From Tomocerus qinae (Eukaryota > Arthropoda > Collembola > Entomobryomorpha > Tomoceridae), in assembly GCA_020055645.1 (NCBI GenBank), contig CM034550.1, forward strand, positions 10,411,501 through 10,475,500: a stretch of 64,000 bases of DNA, read 5' to 3'. Of this stretch, positions 1 through 9,700 are shown piece after piece. The notes under the pieces were generated by a model. The model had not been told where the DNA came from. It did not search any database and worked only from the letters and a program-made list of their open reading frames with translations. A program made the translations under genes and the position numbers. Position 1 is the first letter of the stretch. Each line of letters starts with the position of its first letter.

Positions 1-91
1 TCCCTTGACAAAAAGTGGAGGAATTATTTTTTACATCGATTTCGAGTATAATCTCATTCAATTTATCTTCCCTGCAATCCTTTTCATGGAG
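1..91 (+). CDS. SLC6-like gene, exon a (partial)
   Basis: Read in frame 2, this gives a hydrophobic stretch beginning LTKSGGIIFYIDFEY and ending FPAILFME, before the donor GAG|GTGAGA at 92. It corresponds to the end of TM9 and to TM10 of the SLC6 fold. The next exon starts at 172 in phase 0. The true exon start is outside the window. Confidence 0.7.
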
Positions 92-2572
92 GTGAGAAAA
101 AATTATGCTGTGATGGGCGGGTTACTGGTAATCGTCGACGAATTATGCAATATTGTAATTTGTAACATTAGGTTACAAGCACCTGTTGGATATATAAAAC
201 AGGAAGAATTCTGGATAATGCTGAGTTGATGGAGGTTGTTCACAATCGCTATTTAATTATGTACTTCTGGGTGTGTTTGCATATACTTGCTCCTATTGTA
301 ATCGGGGTAAGAAAAACACATTTTTAAAAAACATTTGATATCCATTGGATGTGTCGGATTGACCTAACGAATGTTTTTATTACTTTTCAGGCTACACTAA
401 TAATTAATATTTGTAATTATAAAACTGTACATTTCAATGCCCGAAAAGAAAGTGTTCCCAATATAGGTGAAGCTTTTACCAACATTATTTATGATCCATT
501 TATTTTGCAATCATATAATTTACGTTGTTGGTATGTAGATAAGCTGCAATACTTCACTAACATATTCCTTGCGATGCCCATTTTATTATGGGTTTTGGGA
601 ATATTGGACCAAGTATTACAATTGGATGATTTGGTAAGAAATTATGTAAATAGCTGTAAAATACACTCATTGTCAGTCATTGTTTGGAGAAATGTAACCG
701 TATAGTCTAGTATAGGCTAATGGTGTAATAAGTTTGAAAAATTTAATTCGGAGATACTTTTACCGGCAGAGAAATTGGAAATCTGTGTTTTTATCTAATG
801 AAGATAAACACCTGCATATGCATCACCATTTACTGAGTGAAGGTGGCCAAGTGAATCAGTTAGAGTTTATCGTAAACCACCGGGCTTTGGTAGATGTAGG
901 GGACGAGGAAAATATGAAGAAAACGGACCAAAGAAGGCAAGATAAGCTCGACAGTAAAATTAAACAAGCTGCAGACGAAATAACGGGAGACAACCAACTT
1001 CCCAAGAAACACGAAAGAAAAGCAGAGGTGAAAGTTGAGGAAGTTCAAAAGAAAGATGCGAAAGAATTGAGCAAGGAAATTTTGAAAGTGCTTTTCAAAA
1101 GAAACCGAACGACTGGCAAAATTCAAATAAACAAAGGAATGGTTGAGAGACTTATGTTTTGCAGGGATACGAAAGGAAATTTAACGTTTCGGAAAGACGT
1201 TCTTCGAAAAACACTTTTCCGTCTCAAAGACAATGGCAAGCTGAAAGTCAACAAAAGACACTTAGGTCAAATAATGCTTACTGAAAGCAAGGAAGGGAAA
1301 ATGTATATTCGAAAGGATGCCATCGCTAATATTTTAATACAGACAAATGAGAAGGGAGATATCAGATTGAATAAGCACCTGTTGTCGAGCTTAAAAACGA
1401 AAAAGTTGGACGCTATAGAGGATAAAATTCGCCATATTATTGGACTGGTATTTACATTTCCAGGAGCTCAAGGAAGAAGTCGAATGCGCGCAGCCCTACT
1501 CAAATTACTAATACAACGGAAAGGTGAGGAAGGCACATTTTATATTCCGAAAAAACTCCTTTCCAGAATACTCCTTCATAGAAAATACTACACTTCCCAC
1601 ACTTTTGTCAAGAAAAACGCTATTCGTACCTTGCTCTGCGACAAACCGAAAAATGACATCAACAACAGTCTCACGAGCCGTTTACCGGAATTTAAGGATA
1701 ACTTGACTTTTAAACGAGATCAACTAGGAAAATTACTATTTTATAAACATCCAAAAACACTCAAATTAACGAATTACTGCGTCCGTACTGTTATTCTGAA
1801 AGATTACCATCATGGAAATGTTGTGAGTGATAGACAAATAACCAGGATTAGAAAGTTTATGGTGAAAGCAGGAGCAGATGTGAAATTATGGAGTGACTCT
1901 CCACTGTTCAAAAAAATTAAGAAAACCACTAATGGCTACATATTGGGTAAAGACCTAGTTCACAAAGTAAGACTGAGAAAACTTTCTGGTAAAAAATTTG
2001 TGATTAGCAAACATTTACTCAAGAAAATAAAACGCAAAGGGAATTTGAATCTCGGAAAACATACAACCACAAAATTGAAACTGGCCAAGTACCCCTTCGA
2101 CAAGTATTTGGGTAATAATAAAATTATTCCAAGCACTTTCTCTTTTCCTATACAAACAACATAAGAAACTTTTCTCCAACTTTCACCAGCTAAATGGTTA
2201 TTTTATTTTTTGATTTTATAAGCTTACAATGATGCTTTTGGGAGGTTAAAGCGGGATGTTACTGGAGGACTAAAATTGCGAAAAATGATTGCTGTATTGA
2301 GAAATTTACGGAAAGTATACCGGCGAGAACATCGACATAGCTCATTTATGAGAGATCATAATCTTGTAGACCATCGTACGAAAATGGATATTCTGGTAGA
2401 AAAGATATTTAAGCATTTTGAAGAGTGGCCAGGCAGACTGGATGACCATGTCGTCGATACTGACTATTCGAATGATTCAGAAGATTCCAATGATTACCGT
2501 AAAGTTCATAGAACTCGCGTCAACCATATGCAACGCAAGGATTTAGTTAAAGAATTGAAAATGGTATCTTGA
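1..2572 (+). CDS. Divergent SLC6-type transporter, C-terminal part, with long Lys-rich repeat tail (5'-partial)
   Basis: Spliced model: <1-91, 172-306, 391-633, 716-2111, 2223-2572. All junctions are GT-AG and the phases agree (0,0,0,1), giving about 737 residues. The first ~155 residues match the end of the SLC6 family: a GGI..Y segment, a helix followed by EVTSTCWIYKTGRILDNAEL (the family's E-x(5)-W-x-YG-x(10)-EM stretch), then TM11-like YFWVCLHILAPIVIGATLI and TM12-like FTNIFLAMPILLWVLGIL. The sodium-site half lies left of the window. SLC6 proteins are plasma-membrane symporters for amino acids or transmitters; the substrate cannot be told here. The remaining ~580 residues are Lys/Arg-rich and made of ~20-residue repeats, whereas SLC6 tails are usually short. 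The gene converges with the nAChR gene on the other strand. The family assignment rests on motif memory, not on a search. Confidence 0.72.
172..306 (+). CDS. SLC6-like gene, exon b (TM10 end to TM11)
   Basis: The acceptor CATTAG ends at 171 and the donor GGG|GTAAGA starts at 307. The 45 codons start VTSTCWIYKTGRI and end LAPIVIG. The W-I-Y and D-N-A-E-L-M spacing fits the SLC6 motif between TM10 and TM11. Both flanking introns are very short (80 and 84 bp), in contrast to the long receptor introns further right. Confidence 0.72.
391..633 (+). CDS. SLC6-like gene, exon c (extracellular loop and TM12)
   Basis: The acceptor TACTTTTCAG ends at 390 and the donor TTG|GTAAGA starts at 634. The 81 codons cover the end of TM11, a long polar loop containing NARKESVPNIGEAF and a single RCWY, and a last hydrophobic helix IFLAMPILLWVLGILDQVL. 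The loop before TM12 is longer than in typical SLC6 members, which have about 15-20 residues there. Confidence 0.72.
716..2111 (+). CDS. SLC6-like gene, exon d (Lys-rich ~20-residue repeats)
   Basis: The acceptor GTATAG at 714-715 restores the phase left by exon c. A closer AG at 731-732 would shift the frame and hit a stop within about 22 codons. After a basic juxtamembrane stretch (NLIRRYFYRQRNWK) and a charged linker, about fourteen degenerate repeats of roughly 20 residues run from about 1075 to 2110. The pattern is L-x-x-I-L-F/L-x(5)-G-K/N-I/L-x-I/V-N/R-K-x-x, for example GKIQINKGM, GNLTFRKDV, GKLKVNKRH, GKMYIRKDA and GDIRLNKHL. The exon stays open to TAA at 2162-2164. The preferred model splices at 2112 because the next exon then joins in frame. 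Confidence 0.65.
2223..2572 (+). CDS. SLC6-like gene, last exon
   Basis: The acceptor TTTTATAAG ends at 2222 after a T-rich tract. Joining the lone G left by exon d to CT here gives Ala, then YNDAFGRLKRDV and an open frame to TGA at 2570-2572 (about 115 residues). It is rich in Arg, His and Asp, with a basic start (RKMIAVLRNLRKVYRREHRH) and an acidic patch (DYSNDSEDSND). No domain is recognised. It could instead be skipped, with translation ending at 2164. Confidence 0.5.
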
Positions 2573-3422
2573 ATCCCTTTGTTAGAATATTTAAGACTAT
2601 GAAAAAGTAAACATTGAGGTAAACTTTATGCTGTTGATAAAATAGCTTTGCCTTTAATAACCATTTCTTGTTTACAATACAATAGAAGTTAGTTTAGTTA
2701 TCTATAGCGTACATAGACATGTACAGTGTGCACAATGTCACACGGGTAAGTTGATTAATTCATCACAACATCATATCATTTTTCATCTATCCTAACAGTA
2801 ACTTAAACCTAAGCTTTTACTTCGCCAAAATCAACAATGTCATGTCGCTTTTGGCCGAATTGCATAGCTAAAGTAGCACATAGTATATCTGAATATGGCA
2901 CATTGCATATGCTACATATACAATTAAAACGAAAAATTGAAAGGAACTACGCAATAGGAATTAGATTAACAGTACGTAGATTCTTGTTTGGCATAGTTGA
3001 ACAAATGATTACAAAGGGAAGGGTCACAAAGTCACAATACAGTGGTTAATTAGTACAAGGGATGTCTAAACCAAAACTAACGGACATTTTCAAAAGACTA
3101 TGGTAAGGTACATAAACCTCGAGGGATTAACATAATCCGCCTCGGAAATGGGTTGTAAATTATTTAGAGTATGTACATACATAAGTTTGACATATTTGAA
3201 AGAGGAAGATCTGTATCAATTTTTGTTAGGTAGTTGTTCCTGGATTATAATTTGAAACTTTATTCTATGTCTTACATAAACTGACTTATAATTGAAGATC
3301 TTCAGAAACCAAATTTCGAGCATACTGACAAAAATACCATTTTCCTTGCAGAAACGTAATCAGTAGTCAATATTTTCAATACTATATAGTACCTAAACTA
3401 GGTAGTCAATATACAAGTCTAA
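2573..3422. other. Convergent intergenic region / 3' UTRs
   Basis: This lies between the stop of the SLC6-like gene (plus strand) and the 3' UTR of the nAChR gene (minus strand). It probably holds the plus-strand 3' UTR. I see no coding exon; the open frame at 2837-3049 has no recognisable features. Confidence 0.5.
3259..3264 (-). terminator. Alternative poly(A) signal candidate, nAChR gene
   Basis: AATAAA on the minus strand, about 430 bp beyond the receptor stop codon. It is a second choice to the nearer signal at 3423-3428. Confidence 0.25.
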
Positions 3423-3428
3423 TTTATT
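3423..3428 (-). terminator. Poly(A) signal candidate, minus-strand nAChR gene
   Basis: AATAAA on the minus strand, about 270 bp downstream of the receptor stop codon at 3694. It is the first canonical hexamer after the stop. Confidence 0.45.
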
Positions 3429-3537
3429 GTTTTTTAATACACCTATACAGATAGTACAATAGCACCACATCATAAATCTTACATTTAGATATACATCTAG
3501 TATCTTGAATGTAGACATGTTATACACATTATAATGA

Positions 3538-3543
3538 AATAAA
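3538..3543 (+). terminator. Poly(A) signal candidate, SLC6-like gene
   Basis: AATAAA on the plus strand, about 970 bp after the TGA at 2572, and the first canonical hexamer I see there. If used, the two convergent mRNAs would overlap by roughly 130-150 nt at their 3' ends. Confidence 0.3.
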
Positions 3544-3693
3544 CATTTTGACACGACACGCGTTTGTTTTTCAGCACTTCTTCTGAAGTCATTAATATTA
3601 ATTTACACAAAAAGTAACAATAGCTTCAAAACATCAATCAAAGTAACACCATTGAGCACACCAAACAAGTACGGCTTCTTCACGTTTCTTTGT

Positions 3694-3784
3694 TTAAGTC
3701 GTGAAAAGCTTGGTATGGGGTGACATATAGAGAATGCCGAATGTAGCACCGACTGTAGCAACCACAAATATCCATAAAAGGAGT
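3694..3784 (-). CDS. nAChR (minus) exon 10: TM4 and C-terminus
   Basis: Acceptor TTTTCAG|ACTC. The exon completes Arg569 and encodes [19 protein letters not shown], then [11 protein letters not shown] and TAA. The hydrophobic run is TM4, which follows the conserved V-I-D-R. The extracellular tail is short, about ten residues. Confidence 0.93.
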
Positions 3785-6700
3785 CTGAAAAGAATTTTTA
3801 TTGTCAATTAATTCCTTTATTATGCAATTAGGAAGAAATTAAGGTGGAGAGATGTCGACTTACCTGTCAATGACCAAAGCAGCCTGTTGCCATTCCAATT
3901 TGATAGTTTCTTTCCTGTCCTGGTCTTCCATACGAACCTCATTCTTTTCCATGGTGTGATGTACCTGAGTTAAAAGCCGGGTTAATCTCATCTCCCAAAG
4001 GGGCGGTCTAGCTCTCGATGAGGTAGGAGCAGAACTAGGATCCGAAGGATTTCCTCCACCACCTTCAGGAAAATGAGGGCACTTGTGCGTCGAAGTTCCT
4101 AATACACTATCATCACTGGTGATTTGTTGTGGTCCATCTCCAGATGGAATCCCTCTAACTCTCATGACCGGTCTGAATCTACTGTACAATCCACCGCAGC
4201 AATTGGAACAAGAACTTCCTGAAGTACCCGTCTGCACATTCCCATAAGATGAGTACCTAGTTTCATAAACGTTATTGTGACCCGAAACGGTTCTCCAGTT
4301 GTCTCTTCTTCCCATTGGATCATCATCATCGCAATAGCAGGATATATTCGGAGGAGGAGTTAATGGCATATTCGGATAAACGATTCTCCACGCATCAGCC
4401 TGTCGATTTGAAAATTAAAATGGCATTATATTTTTCAATTTTATAATATTAATACTACTATTTTCCGTTTACACATGTAAAAACAATTCAATTTACGTCC
4501 CTTGTTACTTTCCCTTCTAAAAAATGTAGATCTTTTACTAGCCCAGGACGTTGAACATTTTTAATCTATTTTTTAGCAGAATAGATTTTCGGAAGGATAC
4601 GAGAACAATGTGTGTACAGACTCGTAAATAATAAAATGACATATTACATGCTAGTAAGTTTATCTAAAGATTCTTGGTTTGTTCATACTTTTCTTTTCGG
4701 TTGGTGAGTCAATGCTGTACTTCCAGTCGAAATTACTCCAGTGCCGTCCGTGTTCCCGTCGTCGAGATTTTCATCAAGGATGTAGTCCCGCTTTGGGAAA
4801 TCTAAGCGTAAACAAAGAGCCTTGGCAAGATAGTTGAAAATGAACTTTCGCAAAGCATGAGGCAACTCTTGTCCGCGCATTCCCCGGTGATGAATATTCA
4901 AAGTTACGACGGATAGTCCAGTGGCAAACGACACGAGAGAGATTGTCACTCCGTAGTACAAACCTAAATTAATTAATTCCCAAAGTAAGTTTAAAATGTA
5001 GTAAAACTATCCTTACATGAGAATAATTATATACCTACTTCTATTTAAATGGCGCTATGGCTAGACTACTTCATTTCGTGGAATGTAAGATCAATAAAAT
5101 CTTTGTTGACCTCCTCTATAACTTCTCTAACCTAATCATTAAGAAATGTTACTACTTTTATTCACATAGGTACTTAGCAATAAACGAACTATAAGGATAA
5201 TCCTTTTAATATTGAAACTCAAGGCTTCATTTAGGAAGCATAGGGGTCGCCCCCAAGAAATCCAAGAAAAGGAAATTTTTTCCAAATACCAAAATATTTT
5301 GCGATTTTATGCCATTCTTAGGCCATTTTGACCCATTTTCGACAAAAAGAGCCCTTTTTCTAATAAAATATGGCTCTTTGACGCCATTGCCCCCTCCGAA
5401 ATCCACTTCTAAATACGGTACTGTTGACACTTGACATCAAGATAGTTGCATTAAAATCTGATTACTGTGATTACATTCGAGACACTTCCTACCTGCTTAT
5501 TTTGTACACTAGATTCATAATATGCGAGTCACTGATATTTTATAAGTATATACAAACACAGTTGAATATTATAGCATTTGTTCCTGTAGACTTTTCATAT
5601 TTTGATAAACTACCATTTTCATGGGGTTAAATGGCTGGATACCGCATTTAATTAAGACTTCACAAATTATAAATGCCATGTAAATTAGCGTTAGATATGT
5701 ATGGTTCATTTTGTCTGTCGTACCTCATATATTTTGAATACAAGCACCTATATAAATATGCGTACAGAATATACGCGTCGAGGTAGGATATATTATTATG
5801 TTCAAAAGAAAGCAAATGTGGGTCAGGCAGGTAGCAGAGTAGCAATAGCAGTGTATTTGAGTAAACTTGGTGTCAGAAAAAATGTAAATCCATCGAATAG
5901 GCTTTGGAAGACAATATTGCATCACTAGCACATCAATCCACCACCTTTTGAAGAAAATTCCGATTAGATTCTGCTCTGGTGAACATAGTCTGTTGTGAGA
6001 AAATCAACAGCATTTCTCCATTCTAAATGTCTTTCAGATATTCAACAAAAGTAAGGTGAGATCTATGTTAATACATATAACTTGCAGAATTCAGAACTGA
6101 AAAGTCTAAGACTGAGTACTGAAAGTTTCCTTAAAATGTTCCTACGTTTTGACAAAGAAGCCTTCTTATCTGTATTTTGCAATACCTGAATTCACTTACG
6201 CACGACACAAAATAATATAACCGTGCATATCTATAGGTATAATACAGAATAACTTGTCAAAGGAGTCATCTGACTCGAAGAGCTATACAATATCCGAACT
6301 TCAGAATAAAAAAGTAACTTCCTAAATAATTGTGCAACTTATCACACTTTTCCCACGCTGTGTATACATGTCAGTGACAATACGAAAAATAGCGGAAATT
6401 TCGCAAAATACTAGTTTTTGCCTAAAAGTACTGAAATTGATCTCTCACCTAATGACTACTGATGCAGCATAGTGCATAGGGTATTTAAAACTTCTTTTAA
6501 GTACTTTTTCAAACAGCATGAGCGAAAAAATACTCCTGAGCAAATAATCCATGTACCCAATAAAAACTAAAGTTTTCGAAAACTTTCTTATTGGGGATTT
6601 TAGGCTTATTCTCTCCACATTTCCGCTAACGTCTAAGTGCGTATAACTCTCACTGTAGTAGTGTATTCTAATATATAGCTTATACCGACATATGTTATTG

Positions 6701-9700
6701 AAATTGTGGGGAAAGTGAAATATAGAAGAACAAGAATACTTTTCGGCTCAATTAGTTTGGTTCACTGCTTTCTCTAGCGAATCGTACACTAGGAAGGAAC
6801 AAATATTGAATCTGAATTAGATTTAGCCTATGAATTCCATATATATATAATAAATAGACAAGAACAGCCGACAGGCATCATATTCATATTTGTAATCAGT
6901 TCACGAATTCTCAGAATGGGCGACGCATGTAGTAAAACTTAGATTACACATTGTAAAGAAACACGTGCACTTCCTACAATTTCAAATGCAACTTTCTTTA
7001 CGGGCGTTCGTGTTCACACTGTAATTTTTCATTATTTCACTTTCTCAGTAATGAAGAGAATGACAGACTGAGTTGTGCTTTATTTCCCTTGTATTGCAAA
7101 TTGAATGCTATGCCTGGCTTCTTTCTTTGAAATTAATATCAATTGGAGAAATGGAAGTAAAGGTGACTGGAGTGAAAGCTGCTTTCACCAGAAGTTCATC
7201 TCCGACCAATTGTTAATGGATATCAATCAAACGACGCTTAGAGGAGTTCCCTTTTACTAGTTTCCCACTTGTTCCGAGTACTGGAGCCTGAACTTTAGCG
7301 GGTATTACATCGGGATATGCTTCTATAGTCAACATTCAACATTCATTAAGACAAATGCCTCAGAAGTTAATAATAAACAACACTTACCGATAAGTGGGAG
7401 TTTCTCCGAAGTCGGTGGCATACTTTCACCAATTACCATGAGGAACACTGTCATTGAGAGGAGAGTCGTGATGCCCAAGGTTACTTTCTCTCCAGAATCT
7501 GACGGCATGTAGAAACTCAATAGCGCCAGCCCAGATATTAGCACACAAGGAAGAATCAAATTGAACACTGGAACAAAATAATCCCTTTCCTATTATTATG
7601 CCATCAAATATTAACAACTTTCTATGAACTCAAGTACTTATATTTATATTAATAAAATATCTTCCTCGAATATTAGGTAGTATATTATTACATTTAATGA
7701 TTCGGCAAAGATCATTTCACAAACTTACCGTAGAAAAGCGGCCGTCTTCTCAGAACTATTGTATACGTAATATCAGGATATGGCTCTGTGCAGCAAGAGT
7801 AATAAACGACATGCCGATTCACTTGCATCCGTATCAAATCCCATTCTCCGTTTTGAACATAGTTTGACAAATCTCCCTCTTCGGTCCCAATTACAAGATT
7901 CACCTATTCAAAGCATCAAACAATTCAAGGCACGTTCTATTAATTCTCCCTTGCAACATAAATGCAACAATTACCAAAACGTACTATTATGGCTGCATTC
8001 ACACTTTGCAATTGTGAAAGCCATACAAACAGTCGTATAATATACTTATATTCATATTTATTAGGGTCGTTCAAAAATCAGCCAAGTGTAACAAAATTAT
8101 CAAGTTGACCTGTTTTCCTTTCAGACTTGGTATTCATAACAAACTAACTATTAGCACTACTACAAATGATATGATAATAACATAGAAGTACTACTGCCTT
8201 ATCACAATTAGCTGAAAAATAATAAACTACGAAAACGAGTCCAAAGCATTGTTCTTCCTGCCTTGGGGCTTATATAAGGACACTAACATGTACCTAAAAA
8301 CGTATTCGCAGTTATTTCAATTTTCGCAACGTGTCTGTTACTTCCAACTCTCAAAGTAAATGTAACAATGTACCATGTACGTTACAGTGCACTCAACATC
8401 TGCTTCAAATTTCTATTTTTGCCTTTAAATTATATCAAATTAGTACAAAAGTGTAAGTTAAATAGGTCCTTGAGTAAGTAGGTACTAATAGCATGCTTAC
8501 ATAAGTTTTCTAGGCTTTCAATCATACTTACAATTTCTAACAAGGACTTTATTATCTACTGCATGTAATACAATATTCAAAGTATCCTACTTATGTAAAT
8601 ATAGGTGCATATTCATGCAGTGATCTCCCATCCCATTTTCATTTTAAGTATAAAGCTCTTCCGGTTAAAATCTCAAAAATACTCGACGAAAGTTCTATAA
8701 AGGATATTTTATACATAGTACTTATGCATCTGGTAGCAAAAGAGAAACTCCCGGGGCAAACTGACATAACATAACACGCTTAGCATAATTCTTTGATTTT
8801 GCATACGTAAGTAGTATTGTTTTACTGAAAAGTTAAGCTTCTTAATGTATAAATTCAGTAGCTATATCATAAACTAGTATAAACCTTTAAAACAACGACC
8901 TAGGACAGTACAGGCAGAAGTTTCAGTTTGAAACAAATGTAGTCTGACATAGATTGACAGTTTAATGCATCACAATGTATTTGACAAACATGAAAGGGTA
9001 GAACAGACTGTTAATAATACTAAGATACTAGAAATTCTATACTGAATCGCTGCGCAATAGAATTGTACAATAGAAGCGAGTGAAAGAAATGAAATTCACG
9101 TAAAATAAAGACTTTTCCATGTACCTTGTTCTACAAAAAAGAAATTAAAGACAACTGTGTTCAGAATTTTAAGTACAATTCTCTTTTTCCTCCTTAAGAT
9201 CTACCTAACTTAAAATCAGTCGACAAGACATGTCGACCAAGTTGCCAGTAGCTTTCGTCGCTCGACTTCATTTTGGATAAAAACTACCTTTACTTTAAAA
9301 AAAGCTAAATAGGGAACATTTCTTATAGTAGAATATCAACATTGGTATTTGTCATGAACCATAGAGTTTATTGGTATACGAACAGGGAATAGCAAAGGTC
9401 ACCTGTAACGGTGTAACCCTAACCTAACTGTAAGTCAGAATTGAAGAAATAGTAATGCTCACAACCCTACAGAGACAGTAAATTGCCCGGGCGCTAAAGT
9501 ACCAAACTGGAGTAGATTGGTTGCCAAGAATAGGAAATGTTCTTTCGACACGATACAAATCTAGCAGGAATTATTTATTCCTCCTAAAAGTTACACACAA
9601 TCATACAATAGAATATAAATAAGTAAAATGAATAGGATTCCTAGCTAGGATGACTTCCTTTTTTGCTACACGAAGAAAAGTAATGAAAAAGAAATAGAGT

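Noticed and set aside
733-795. Alternative acceptor at 731-732 giving a short C-terminus after TM12
   Set aside because: It leads to a stop after about 21 codons, while the acceptor at 714-715 keeps a frame open for more than 460 codons. It remains possible as a minor isoform.
2837-3049. 70-residue frame in the convergent intergenic region
   Set aside because: No homology signal, and it probably lies in the 3' UTR of the SLC6-like gene.
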